33,317 bases of DNA from CAZMSD01 sp964568855 (GCA_964568855.1 CAZMSD010000041.1:1-33317); one strand, 5' to 3'; counted from the first letter of the stretch, positions 7,768 to 16,448 are shown. Translations and numbers: made by a program. Notes: generated by a model from the sequence alone, not told the origin.

Positions 7768-9549
7768 TCAGCTCTTGAATACGGCGTCGAAGTTGCAGCT
7801 CGTCATGCACTTGGCGCACTTCACGCAGGCGGTGTGGTCGATCACGTAGAGCCCCTTGGGCTTGCCCGAGATGGCGTCCACCGGGCAGTCGCGGGCGCAG
7901 ATCGAGCAGCCGGTGCACTTCTCCGGGTCGATGCTGAAATCCACCAGCGCCGAACAGCTGGCGGCCGGGCAGCGCTGCTCGGCGATGTGGGCCTCGAATT
8001 CCTCCAGGTAGTAGCGCAGGGTGGTCAGCACCGGGTTGGGCGCCGTCTGCCCCAGGCCGCAGAGGCTGGCCTCCTTGATCTGCTCGGAAAGGACGCTCAG
8101 CTTCTCCACGTCCTCGGGCTCGCCCTCGCCGATCACGGTGCGTTCGAGGATCTCGAGCATGCGCAGCGTGCCGATGCGGCAGAAGGTGCACTTGCCGCAG
8201 GACTCGTGCTGGGTGAAGTCGAGGAAGAAGCGCGCCATCTCCACCATGCAGGTGGAATCGTCCAGCACCACCATTCCGCCGGAGCCCATGATGGCGCCCG
8301 TGGCGGGAATGCTCTCGAAGTCCACCGGCGTGTCGGCCAGGGTGTGCGGGATGCAGCCGCCCGATGGACCGCCCATCTGCACGGCCTTGAACTCGCGGTC
8401 CTTCTTGATGCCCCCGCCGATCTTGAAGACCAGGTCGCGGATGCTGGTGCCCATGGGCACCTCGGCCAGGCCGCCGCGCTTGACCTTGCCCGCCAGGGCG
8501 AAGACCTTGGTGCCGCGGCTCTTGTCGGTGCCGAAGGCCGCGTAGGCCGCCGCGCCCCGCGAGATGATCCAGGGCACGTTGGCGTAGGTCTCCACGTTGT
8601 TGTTGTTGGTAGGCTTCTGCCAGAGGCCCTTTTCGGCGGGAAAGGGCGGGCGGATGCGCGGCATGCCCCGCTGACCCTCGATCGAGGCGAAGAGGGCCGT
8701 CTCCTCGCCGCAGACGAAGGCGCCCGCCCCCTGCTTGATCTTGATCTCGAAGTCGAAGCCCGAGCCCAGGATGTCCCGCCCCAGGTAGCCCTTCTCGCGA
8801 GCGGCCTCGATGGCGATGTTCAGGCGCCGGATGGCCAGCGGGTACTCGGCCCGGCAGTAGATGTAGCCGAAGCCCGCGCCGATGGCCTTTCCGCAGACGA
8901 TCATGCCCTCCAGCACCGCGTGGGGGTCGCCCTCCAGCACCGAGCGGTCCATGAAGGCTCCCGGGTCGCCCTCGTCTGCGTTGCAGACCACGTACTTCAC
9001 ATCGCCCGCGTTGGCGGCGGCGAAGGACCACTTCAGCCCGGTGGGAAAGCCCGCGCCGCCGCGGCCGCGCAGGCCCGAGGCCTTGACCTCCTCGATGATC
9101 TCAGCCGATTCCATCTCGAGCAGGGCTTTACGCAGACCCCGGTAGCCGCCCTGCTGCTCGTATTCCTCGAGGGACTCGGGATTGATCAGGCCGCAATTGC
9201 GCAGCACGATGCGCTCCTGCGGTTCCATGAAGGCCAGCTCGCCGTCCACGCGACGGCCCCCGGCGTCCACGCTGAGCGCCAGCGAATCCTCTTCGGGCGG
9301 ATCGCCCGCCAGCAGGTGATACTCGAAGATCCGGCGGGCCCGCTCGGCGTCCACCTCGCCGTAGATCTTGCGGGATCCGTTCTCGCGGATCTCCACCAGC
9401 GGTTCCCTGTAACACATGCCGATGCAGCCGGCGATGGTCAGCTCGCAGCGTCCGGCGTGCTCTTCGGCCAGTTCGCGCAGCGTATCGTAGGTTTCACGGG
9501 CGCCGGCGGAAAGCCCGCAGGTCCCCATTCCCACAACGATTCTCTTCAT
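7768..9549 (-). CDS. NuoF/HydB-like FMN and Fe-S subunit (NAD(H)-binding)
   Basis: The protein has 593 residues. The N-terminal thioredoxin-like [2Fe-2S] domain has C11, C35, C42 and C46. The NuoF core has FMN/NADH motifs RGRGGAGFPTGLKW (161-174) and ADEGDPGAFMDR, and a [4Fe-4S] site (C451, C454, C457, C497). The C-terminus has an HIAEQRCPAASC segment and two [4Fe-4S] motifs (C545, C548, C551, C555; C575, C578, C581, C585). This layout, longer than complex I NuoF at both ends, is that of HydB/HndC-type subunits of electron-bifurcating enzymes (the Bfu-type family). The likely role is NAD(H) oxidation or reduction at FMN with electrons passed to the [2Fe-2S] and ferredoxin-type centres. A GGAG lies 8 nt upstream of the ATG, and the fusion gene follows after 12 nt, so the two are surely co-transcribed. 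Whether it truly bifurcates cannot be told from sequence alone. Confidence 0.92.
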   Translation of the reverse strand: MKRIVVGMGTCGLSAGARETYDTLRELAEEHAGRCELTIAGCIGMCYREPLVEIRENGSRKIYGEVDAERARRIFEYHLLAGDPPEEDSLALSVDAGGRRVDGELAFMEPQERIVLRNCGLINPESLEEYEQQGGYRGLRKALLEMESAEIIEEVKASGLRGRGGAGFPTGLKWSFAAANAGDVKYVVCNADEGDPGAFMDRSVLEGDPHAVLEGMIVCGKAIGAGFGYIYCRAEYPLAIRRLNIAIEAAREKGYLGRDILGSGFDFEIKIKQGAGAFVCGEETALFASIEGQRGMPRIRPPFPAEKGLWQKPTNNNNVETYANVPWIISRGAAAYAAFGTDKSRGTKVFALAGKVKRGGLAEVPMGTSIRDLVFKIGGGIKKDREFKAVQMGGPSGGCIPHTLADTPVDFESIPATGAIMGSGGMVVLDDSTCMVEMARFFLDFTQHESCGKCTFCRIGTLRMLEILERTVIGEGEPEDVEKLSVLSEQIKEASLCGLGQTAPNPVLTTLRYYLEEFEAHIAEQRCPAASCSALVDFSIDPEKCTGCSICARDCPVDAISGKPKGLYVIDHTACVKCAKCMTSCNFDAVFKS

Positions 9550-9641
9550 TGATTGCGCTCCAGGTTGCGTACAGGCGGGGGGTGCGCTCGAAAGCCTGCG
9601 CGCCGCGTACGTATAGTGCGGACGCGGAGGCGAGGACGCGC

Positions 9642-10124
9642 TCAGGCGCTCTTGGCCCTTTCACTGCGCCGGACCCTGCGCAGCAGCCGCCTGGCCGTGG
9701 CCAGGGTCAGGGTGCCGTGGGTCTCCTCGTTGATCATGATCACCGGGGCCAGCGAGCAGCAGCCGATGCAGGCCACCGTGAAGAGCGTGAACAGGCCGTC
9801 CTCGGTGGTGTCGCCCACCTCGATGCCCAGCTCGTCCTGGACCGTTTCCACCAGGGTCTTGGCCCCGGCCACGTGGCAGGCCGTGCCTGCGCAGACGCGG
9901 ACCACGTAGCGGCCCATGGGCTGCAGGCGGAACTGGCTGTAGAAAGTGATCACGCCGTAGACCGAGGACTCGGGGATGCCCGTCACGCCCGAGATGTAGC
10001 GGATCGCCCGGCGGGGAATGTAACCGAAATGTTCCTGCGCGGACTGCAGCAGGGGAATCAACTCGCCCGGCGCGCCGTCATAGCGCCAGAGCCGGTAACT
10101 GAAGGATTCTTCCTGGGGTCTCGT
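9642..10124 (-). CDS. NuoE/HydC-like [2Fe-2S] thioredoxin-fold subunit
   Basis: The core matches NuoE/HydC: LIPLLQSAQEHFGYIP, then SVYGVITFYSQF, then the [2Fe-2S] ligands in VCAGTACH and TVACIGCC (C57, C62, C98, C102, counted from TTG 10061). It should pass electrons between the NuoF-like subunit and the complex. The start is uncertain. The first conventional start in frame is TTG at 10061, but the homologous helix clearly continues upstream (LWRYDGAPGE), with no ATG, GTG or TTG before an in-frame stop. An ACG at 10124 would give about 160 residues, the family's usual length. Alternatively, ATG at 10140 would be used after a one-base correction in a G run. It lies 92 bases upstream of the NuoF-like gene and about 60 bases downstream of the REC-RAM gene. 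Confidence 0.85.
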   Translation of the reverse strand, partial: TRPQEESFSYRLWRYDGAPGELIPLLQSAQEHFGYIPRRAIRYISGVTGIPESSVYGVITFYSQFRLQPMGRYVVRVCAGTACHVAGAKTLVETVQDELGIEVGDTTEDGLFTLFTVACIGCCSLAPVIMINEETHGTLTLATARRLLRRVRRSERAKSA

Positions 10125-10183
10125 GGTTCCGCCCTTTCATTGTCGCGGTGCGGCGGTCCGTGATGCTCGGCCGGCCTCGCGGG

Positions 10184-11176
10184 TCAATCCTCCACCAGCT
10201 TGATGATCTTGGCCTCGCGCACTCGCAGCACGCCGTCGATCTCGCCCAGCTTCTCGATGATCCGGGGAGTGCGGCCCACGGCCTCCTGCCCGGTGATCAT
10301 GCCCACCAGCTTGCCGCCCTCCTCGATCACGTCGCAGAAGACCACGTCGTCGATGAAGAAGACCGTGGTGAAGATCTGCTGGATGGACTCGGGGTCGATG
10401 TCCACGATGATGTAGCTGGTGGTGCCTGGCTGCTTGCGGACCGTCTCTCCGGCGGCCTGCTTGACCGCGTTCTTGTAGACCTCGATGAACTCGTCCACGT
10501 CGCGGTCGAGTTTGGGGCGCTTGACGGGGGACATGGAGGCCACTTCCACGCCCTTGAGGGCGCCCACCCGCTCGAAGAAGTCCTGGATGCCCTCGACGGA
10601 ATCCGCCTGGGCCAGCAGGATGATGTCCACGTCCCCACGCACGGCCTCGCAGGACTGGACGCCTTCCATCTGGTAGAGCTCGTTGAAGATGTCGATGCTG
10701 CGATCCGGCTCGGTGATCCGGACCGTCAGGTAGGCGCTGACGGACTCGCGCGTCCCCTCGCCCGGCGCAGCGGCCGGCGTCGCCAGTTCTCTGGTGGTCG
10801 CCCCGGCGGCAAGCCGCTCGAGCGCGGCCACCAGGTCGGGAATCTCGAAGGGCTTGTCGAGATAGCCGGTGTTGTGCTCCGAGAGCGCGATATCCTTCAG
10901 GCGGTCGTCGCCGAAACCGGTGATCACCAGCACCGGCAATTCCGGATACTGGCTCTTGATGACCTTGAGGATCTTCAGGCCGTCGATATCGGGCATGAAA
11001 ATGTCGGTAACCAGGTAGTCGTAGCCGATGCCTTCCTCTCGGGAACGGTCCAGCTCGTGGATCGCCGAGATCCCGTCGGGGCAGGCCACCACGGTGAATT
11101 CCTCCTGGGTCAGCCCGAAGGTCAGGTTGCGGCGGATCTCCGCCTCGTCGTCGATAATCAGAACGCGGCCTTTCAA
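10184..11176 (-). CDS. Response regulator with two C-terminal Lrp/AsnC-type RAM domains
   Basis: The protein has 330 residues from TTG 11176, chosen because GGAGG (11187-11183) lies 6 nt upstream and the receiver domain begins immediately (KGRVLIIDDE). The receiver domain (1-122) has D9-D10, phospho-acceptor D58 in TDIFMPD, T86 and K108 and looks functional. After a linker, two beta-alpha-beta-beta-alpha-beta modules follow, at about 148-220 (SAYLTVRITEPD) and 253-328 (TTSYIIVDIDPES, then VVFCDVIEEGGKLVGMI). Both resemble the RAM ligand-binding domain of Lrp/AsnC regulators. There is no helix-turn-helix, so the output is not direct DNA binding. Family knowledge: RAM domains bind small effectors and drive oligomerisation. 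Inference: a phosphorylation-controlled sensor or adaptor for the redox enzyme encoded next. Confidence 0.82.
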   Translation of the reverse strand: MKGRVLIIDDEAEIRRNLTFGLTQEEFTVVACPDGISAIHELDRSREEGIGYDYLVTDIFMPDIDGLKILKVIKSQYPELPVLVITGFGDDRLKDIALSEHNTGYLDKPFEIPDLVAALERLAAGATTRELATPAAAPGEGTRESVSAYLTVRITEPDRSIDIFNELYQMEGVQSCEAVRGDVDIILLAQADSVEGIQDFFERVGALKGVEVASMSPVKRPKLDRDVDEFIEVYKNAVKQAAGETVRKQPGTTSYIIVDIDPESIQQIFTTVFFIDDVVFCDVIEEGGKLVGMITGQEAVGRTPRIIEKLGEIDGVLRVREAKIIKLVED

Positions 11177-11538
11177 GGGATTCCTCCGGAATTGAACGCC
11201 AAAAAGTGTCAAAAAATTAATGCTTCCCTCTCGCACTTGCCATGATGTCCCTGAGGAGAATGACCGGCCGGAAAGCCGTTTTCCCAGCTTCAAGGATCGG
11301 CGATCCCACCCGCGCGGCCGGAACGATAAAGGCCGCCTGCGATCCGGGTTTTCCGGAACCGCGATTACCGAAAGAACAGGGGCTGCCCTGATTTCACCAG
11401 GACAGCCCCAAGGGCCGCGTATCACCGCTGGATCATCCGCGGCCGGTTCCCCCTCCACGGGGATTATGCTATGTCATGCGGAGCGGATCAGCACTGCGCC
11501 TCATCGGCTTCGATCGTGTACCGCGCCCGTGATACGCG
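11177..11538. other. Intergenic region upstream of the redox operon
   Basis: No gene is seen. It holds the leader of the REC-RAM gene. A TTGACA sequence occurs on the minus strand about 40 bases before the start, but no convincing -10 follows it. It also contains the terminator-like hairpin at 11379-11409 and two copies of the recurrent GTGWYAC heptamer (11419 and 11529). Confidence 0.5.
11379..11409 (-). terminator. Hairpin downstream of the subtilase gene
   Basis: GGGGCTG-C-CCTG (11379-11390) pairs with CAGG-A-CAGCCCC (11398-11409) around a 7-nt loop, with one mismatch. On the minus strand a short T-containing run (TGTTCTTT) follows. It lies about 130 bases past the subtilase stop and fits a rho-independent terminator, though the T-tract is weak. 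Confidence 0.5.
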
Positions 11539-14500
11539 TTACTTGCCGCGCGGAACGGTCGGGCGCCAGTTGTGCAGCGGATCGAGCATCCTGACCTCGC
11601 GCGACTGCAGCAGTTCGCCCGCCACGCTGCGCACCATGAACAGGGCCGTCTCGTTGGCGCCCGCGTTCAGCAGGTAGGTCGTGTCCACCGTGTTGTCCAC
11701 GAAGACCCAGGCGTCTCCCAGAAAGCCCGCCGTGTACACGTTGTAGCTCTCGGCGCCGTAGGCCGGATCCCAGCTGAGCATCAGCTGCCCGCCGCCCAGG
11801 TTGGTGATCGTGATCTCCACCGGGTCGGGCGTGATACTTCCCAGGGTGCCCGTGAGACAGACGTCGTCCACGTGCCAGTACCAGTCGTACTCGTCGTGGA
11901 ACTCGAACATGATCCGCACTTGCGCTTCGCCGGCGGCCCAGCCCGTGATGTCCAGGATCTCGGTCCCCTCGATGGTGATCTCCTCGGGCTCGTTGTCGGC
12001 GTGCCACTCGCCCAGCAGGTAGTCCCAGTTAGCACCGCCGTCGATGGATCCGCGCACGTAGGCGTCGGTCCAGGCGCCGCTCCAGCCCATCCGCAGATGG
12101 TGCCAGAAGCTCAGCTCTACGGTTCCCTGGTCGCTGCAGTCGAAGACCGGGCTGATCAGCGCGGCGTGGTCCTCCTGGCCGGAATAGCTGTATTGGATGT
12201 AGGCCGTGTTGCCCTGGCCGCTGAAATCGCCGATCTCCCAGGTGCTGCCGCCCGGATCGTAGGTCTCCACCGTGAAATCGTCGAAGCCGCCCTCGAAGTC
12301 CTGGCAGTACTCCAGGCCCACCGGCGGGGTGATCTGGAAACTCCAGGTCTCGCTCAGCGCTTCGTTGGCGAATTCGCTGGCGTCCACGGCGCGGATGCGG
12401 TACTCGATCACCGTGCCCACGGAAGCCGGCCCGGGAATGTCGCCGCTGTAATCCACCAGCAGGGGGCTCATGGGAGTGGTCATCCAGCCGGCGCCGCCGA
12501 TGTTGTACTCCAGGTCGGCCGAGGCCACGCCGCTCAGGTCGCTGATGTCCGCGATCACGGTCCAGGGCCCCGCCGTGTCGGCCGTGTCGGACAGTGGCGT
12601 GTGGGTGATCACCGGCGGATCGTGGTCCTCGGGAAGGCCCATGGTGGGGAATACGATGTAATCCACCCAGGCGCAGTCCTGGCCGCTGCTCACCAAATAG
12701 TCCTTTTCGTAGGTCCAGGTGAAGGTGTGCAGACCGGTGCTCACGGGGAAAGTGGTCAGCGTCCAGTCGATTTCGCCGGCCCAGTAGCCCATCTGCGAAC
12801 CGTCGACGTAGAAGCGCAGGTAATCGTAGCCGGCCTCGGAGGACACCTTGTAGTAGAAGCTGATGTCCCCGGCCACGGCGATTTCCAGCTCGAGGAACAT
12901 GCTGCTGGTCTGGTTGTTGCCGATATCGCCGGAGCGGGCGGAATAGCTTCCCTCCCAGGCGTAGTCGCTGGCCTGGAACCAGTCCGCGCTGCCGCCGAAC
13001 TGCCAGGGGAAGAGGCTGAAACCGCTCTCGAAGTCCTCGAGGACCAGCTCGGGCAGGTTGAAGTCCACCTGGGTGTCGCCGCTGAGGGTGATGATGTGCG
13101 AGTCGGCGCCGTAACCGGCGGCCGTAGCCACCATCTCGTATGTATCACCCAGCGGCAGATCGATCTCGTAGTAGCCGCCGGCCCCGCTGTAGACCGGTGT
13201 CGCCGGCGTGCCGGCCGCGCTGATCTCGGCTCCCACAACGGGGTCGCTCAGCGGGTCGTAGACGTAACCGTAGACCGTGGCGTCGGGCACGGCGGTCAGG
13301 GCCACGTCGCGTGTCACGGTGCCGTCGGCGGGAACTGTGAGGTTCTCGGTGGTGCTGTTGTAGCCGAAGGCGCTGTACTGGAAAACATAGTCGCCCGCGG
13401 GCAGCATGATCTCGTAGAAACCGACGCCGTCGGTGTAATCGTACTGGCTGCCCCCGGTATTCTCGACATATGCTGCGACGATGGGCAGGCTGGAGCCGGC
13501 GTCGGTCACCGTGCCGTTCGCCGTGCCGTAGCCACTCATCACCTGCAGTACGGCCTCATAGGCGTCGATCATGCCCCAGCCGTAGGTATTCTCCTCGCCC
13601 GGGTCGCCCAGGTCCATGGCGGTGTCCATCAGGATCTGCTTGATCGTGGTCACATCCAGGTCGGGGTTGGCGCTGCGCATCAGGCCCACCACGCCGGCCA
13701 CGTGCGGTCCGGCCATGGAGGTTCCGCTCATGTAGGTGTAGCCGCCGCCCGCCTGCACGGAGTAGATGTCCGAACCGGGAGCCACCACCTCGGGCTTGGT
13801 GGCGTAGGCGCCGCCGCAGCCGGAGGGACCGCGGCTGGAGAAGCTGCTGATGCTGTAGGGCGGCGAGTGCCCGGTGGAGCCTACGCTGAAGCAGTTGTAG
13901 GGCGTGTCGGCGCGGTCGGCCGGACTGCGCAGGGAGGTGCCCCCGGGGCCCTCGTTGCCCGCGGACCAGGTGAGCACCACGCCGGCCGCTTCACAGGCGT
14001 CGATGGCCGTCCACCAGCGGGAATCGCAGTCGTTGTATCCGAAATTCTCGTTGACGCCCCAGGAATTCTGCACCACGTCGGGCACTTCGTCGGTGGTTCC
14101 GGGATCGCCGTCCGGATCGGCGAACCATTCAAGGGCGTCGATCACGTCGTTGTCGAAGGCGCCGCCCACTCCCTGGTTGATGGGATTGGTTGCTATCCAT
14201 TGCGCGGCGGGGGCCACGCCGATCGAGTCGTTGTAGGCCAGGCCGGTGATGGTGCCCATCACGTGGCTGCCGTGTCCGTGGCTGTCGTTGGGGAAGGTGG
14301 TGCCGCCGCCCAGGAGGTCCAGCCAGCATTCGTCGGCGGGGGCGAAGTTGCCGCGCCAGCGGGCGCTCAGGGCTTCGTGGTTGCCGTCCACGCCGGTGTC
14401 CATGCAGGCCACGATGGCGCCCTCGCCCGTGATGCCCAGCTCGTACCAGCACCGGTCGGCGTTGACGGCCTCCACTCCGGGAGTGATCCCGATGTCGCGT

Positions 14501-14964
14501 GATTCGCGGCCGGCGTCATCCACTGAAACCGGCTCGATCAGTTCCACCACCAGGTCGGCTTCCACCCGCTCCACGTCAGGGCGAGCGGCCAGCTCGCGAA
14601 TCACGCCGATGGAGGCGTTCACCACCACGCCGTTGAGGATCCAGTAGGAAGTCCAGCCGTTGACGCGGCCGGCGAAGCGCAGGTCGTCAAGATCCGCAAG
14701 GAGAGCTGCCTGGCTGCGCGTGGCCGTCTGCATGAGTTCGCTCACCACGCGTTCATGGCGCTCGGCCATGGGTGCCAGCCGGTCGTGCAGTTCACGGTCA
14801 AGAGCGGCGATGTCCGCCTGATCGCGCATGGCCAGCAGCACGGTGATCGACTCGCTCTCGTTCATAGAAGCGATCTGTCTCTGAAGACCGGGTGAAAGCG
14901 TGCCGGCCAGCGCCGCGCCCGCCGTCAGGGTCAGCAGCAGAAATCCCTTCAGAATGCCTTTCAT
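11539..14964 (-). CDS. Secreted subtilisin-like serine protease (S8) with CarboxypepD_reg and jelly-roll modules
   Basis: The protein has 1141 residues. A signal peptide (1-20, ending AGAALA) is followed by an I9-like propeptide region (to about 150). The S8 catalytic domain (about 165-475) has the triad D189 in ACMDTGVDG, H231 in HGHGSHVMG and S416 in MSGTSMAGPHVAG, with oxyanion N337 in SAGNEG. Downstream are two carboxypeptidase-regulatory-like beta-sandwiches (about 480-640), a jelly-roll/MAM-like module (about 645-765), a fibronectin-like segment, a second jelly-roll module (about 865-1025) and a final FN3-like domain. The architecture resembles bacillopeptidase F-type proteases. All catalytic residues are present, so an active extracellular protease is expected. 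It lacks the FlgD-like tail seen on other secreted proteins here. A GGAG precedes the ATG on the minus strand. Confidence 0.92.
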   Translation of the reverse strand: MKGILKGFLLLTLTAGAALAGTLSPGLQRQIASMNESESITVLLAMRDQADIAALDRELHDRLAPMAERHERVVSELMQTATRSQAALLADLDDLRFAGRVNGWTSYWILNGVVVNASIGVIRELAARPDVERVEADLVVELIEPVSVDDAGRESRDIGITPGVEAVNADRCWYELGITGEGAIVACMDTGVDGNHEALSARWRGNFAPADECWLDLLGGGTTFPNDSHGHGSHVMGTITGLAYNDSIGVAPAAQWIATNPINQGVGGAFDNDVIDALEWFADPDGDPGTTDEVPDVVQNSWGVNENFGYNDCDSRWWTAIDACEAAGVVLTWSAGNEGPGGTSLRSPADRADTPYNCFSVGSTGHSPPYSISSFSSRGPSGCGGAYATKPEVVAPGSDIYSVQAGGGYTYMSGTSMAGPHVAGVVGLMRSANPDLDVTTIKQILMDTAMDLGDPGEENTYGWGMIDAYEAVLQVMSGYGTANGTVTDAGSSLPIVAAYVENTGGSQYDYTDGVGFYEIMLPAGDYVFQYSAFGYNSTTENLTVPADGTVTRDVALTAVPDATVYGYVYDPLSDPVVGAEISAAGTPATPVYSGAGGYYEIDLPLGDTYEMVATAAGYGADSHIITLSGDTQVDFNLPELVLEDFESGFSLFPWQFGGSADWFQASDYAWEGSYSARSGDIGNNQTSSMFLELEIAVAGDISFYYKVSSEAGYDYLRFYVDGSQMGYWAGEIDWTLTTFPVSTGLHTFTWTYEKDYLVSSGQDCAWVDYIVFPTMGLPEDHDPPVITHTPLSDTADTAGPWTVIADISDLSGVASADLEYNIGGAGWMTTPMSPLLVDYSGDIPGPASVGTVIEYRIRAVDASEFANEALSETWSFQITPPVGLEYCQDFEGGFDDFTVETYDPGGSTWEIGDFSGQGNTAYIQYSYSGQEDHAALISPVFDCSDQGTVELSFWHHLRMGWSGAWTDAYVRGSIDGGANWDYLLGEWHADNEPEEITIEGTEILDITGWAAGEAQVRIMFEFHDEYDWYWHVDDVCLTGTLGSITPDPVEITITNLGGGQLMLSWDPAYGAESYNVYTAGFLGDAWVFVDNTVDTTYLLNAGANETALFMVRSVAGELLQSREVRMLDPLHNWRPTVPRGK

Positions 14965-15342
14965 GTGTCTCTCCTAAGCTCGTGAGCATCCCCGAATGTG
15001 TTCAGGATCCGGCGCACCCTTGTCGAGAACGGCGGACCGCAAACACAATACGGGCCTGCGCATGGATATGATGTTTTCGTTGTTCAAAGTATGGTTGAGC
15101 GTCCATCACCGGATGATGGGATCCTGAAGAGCACCGGCAACGCGCGTGCCAAGATGGAGAGCCGAGTCCTCCCGGCGGCTCACGGTGCCCATTCGATCGA
15201 TCCACTGGTTCCATACAATTGTTATCGGGTCCCGACCGGGTGCGATTTCACCGTGTCGCGTGTCCTGCGGTCGCGATGATCACTCGACCATATCCCTGCC
15301 TGATTGCGGTCATCGCCCTTTCCCGAGCGGCGTTGTTTCTTG
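14965..15342. other. Divergent intergenic region, no gene seen
   Basis: It lies between the divergent subtilase and methyltransferase genes. Short open frames here show no family resemblance and no ribosome-binding site. It presumably carries the subtilase promoter, which I could not place with confidence. Confidence 0.5.
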
Positions 15343-15372
15343 TTGGTAAGAATGCCCTGCAGCGCTTATACT
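15343..15372 (+). promoter_or_regulatory. Putative sigma-70-like promoter for the methyltransferase gene
   Basis: TTGGTA (15343-15348) and TATACT (15367-15372) are separated by 18 bp, about 80 bases upstream of the chosen ATG at 15453. Confidence 0.45.
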
Positions 15373-15452
15373 GCGAATATCATCGGGCCGAATCGCCGGT
15401 TTTCCGCCAAGGCCGGAGGCCTGCGACTTAGGTGACGCTTGTGGAGGGCGAG

Positions 15453-16370
15453 ATGCATCATTTCGTTTCCGCGTCCAGGGCGGCGATCCTCTCCCGGGAT
15501 CCTCGTCGATCGACCTCGCCCATCCCTTCGCGGCGCAATTCGTTTCGCGGGCTCGCGATTCTGGTCCTGCACCTGGCTGTTGTTTCCTGGTTGCCCGTCC
15601 TGTCCTGGGCTCCCGCGGCCCCCGCCGCCGACCGCACCGCCGCCCTTCAGCGCGGCGGAATACTGGGTACCGGGGAGCGCGTCGCCGAGCGCGAGCAGAT
15701 GGTGCGCAGCCAGATCGCCGGGGGCGGGATGTTCCGCGAGGCGGTGAGCGATTCGGCCGTGCTGCGCGCCATGCGCACCGTGCCGCGGCACGCCTTCGTT
15801 CCGGATAAGCAGCGCGCCAAAGCCTACGCGGACACTCCCCTGCCCATCGGCCACGGTCAGACCATCTCCCAGCCCTTCATCGTGGCCGTGATGACCGAAC
15901 TGCTGCAGCTTGGACCGGATTCGCGGGTGCTCGAAATCGGCACCGGTTCCGGCTACCAGGCCGCGGTGCTGGCCCAGATCGCGGACCAGGTCTATAGCAT
16001 CGAGATCATCGATCCGCTGGCGCAACGGGCCCGTGACACGTTGCGCGATCTGGGGCTCGAGCACGTGCGGCTGCGACGAGCGGACGGGTACCACGGCTGG
16101 CCCGAAGCGGCCCCCTTCGACGCGATCATCGTCACCTGTGCCTCAGGCCACCTGCCCCCGCCGCTCTGGGAGCAGCTCAAGCCGGGCGGCCGGATCGTGA
16201 TCCCCATCGGCGGAACCTGGTCGGTGCAGCGGCTGGTGGTGGTTGAAAAGACGCCGGAGGGCCGGCGCCGGTCGAATTCCGTAATGGCCGTGCGCTTCGT
16301 GCCCATGACCGGGCGCGCCGAACAACCCCCGGGCGATGGCGGCGATGATTCCGAAGAGCCCCGTCGATGA
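15453..16370 (+). CDS. pcm: Exported protein-L-isoaspartate O-methyltransferase
   Basis: The protein has 305 residues from ATG 15453, preferred over GTG 15432 because GGAGG (15443-15447) lies 5 nt upstream of it. The family domain runs from about 75 to 280, with IGHGQTISQPFIVA and the SAM-binding motif VLEIGTGSGYQA (159-170), then FDAIIVTCASGHLPPPLW and LKPGGRIVIPIG. The enzyme methylates isoaspartyl residues in damaged proteins using S-adenosylmethionine. An arginine-rich N-terminus precedes a hydrophobic segment (about 33-52) and an Ala-Pro-rich stretch ending AAPAADR, which looks like a signal peptide or anchor absent from the cytosolic enzyme. A possible periplasmic location is odd because SAM is cytosolic. 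The C-terminus is polar and acidic. The spermidine-synthase-like gene follows 78 bases later on the same strand. Confidence 0.85.
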   Translation: MHHFVSASRAAILSRDPRRSTSPIPSRRNSFRGLAILVLHLAVVSWLPVLSWAPAAPAADRTAALQRGGILGTGERVAEREQMVRSQIAGGGMFREAVSDSAVLRAMRTVPRHAFVPDKQRAKAYADTPLPIGHGQTISQPFIVAVMTELLQLGPDSRVLEIGTGSGYQAAVLAQIADQVYSIEIIDPLAQRARDTLRDLGLEHVRLRRADGYHGWPEAAPFDAIIVTCASGHLPPPLWEQLKPGGRIVIPIGGTWSVQRLVVVEKTPEGRRRSNSVMAVRFVPMTGRAEQPPGDGGDDSEEPRR

Positions 16371-16448
16371 CTCACAAGACCCGCTGCAACGTATCACGGC
16401 ATCTTCCCGGGCGCGCGTGATGCATGCCGCCGGAAGGCGGACAAGCCG

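Noticed and set aside
4060..9549. Formate dehydrogenase, hydrogenase or respiratory complex I
   Set aside because: The molybdopterin part shows no catalytic Cys/Sec motif, no H-cluster cysteines are present, and no membrane Nuo subunits are encoded nearby.
11572..14502. Long plus-strand open frame of 976 codons antisense to the subtilase
   Set aside because: It is a low-complexity Val/His/Gly/Ala-rich translation typical of the antisense of a G+C-rich gene. The minus strand carries a complete subtilase with its catalytic triad.
14998..15279. Small plus-strand gene of 93 codons in the divergent region
   Set aside because: It has no ribosome-binding site and no recognisable domain, and it lies where the subtilase promoter is expected.
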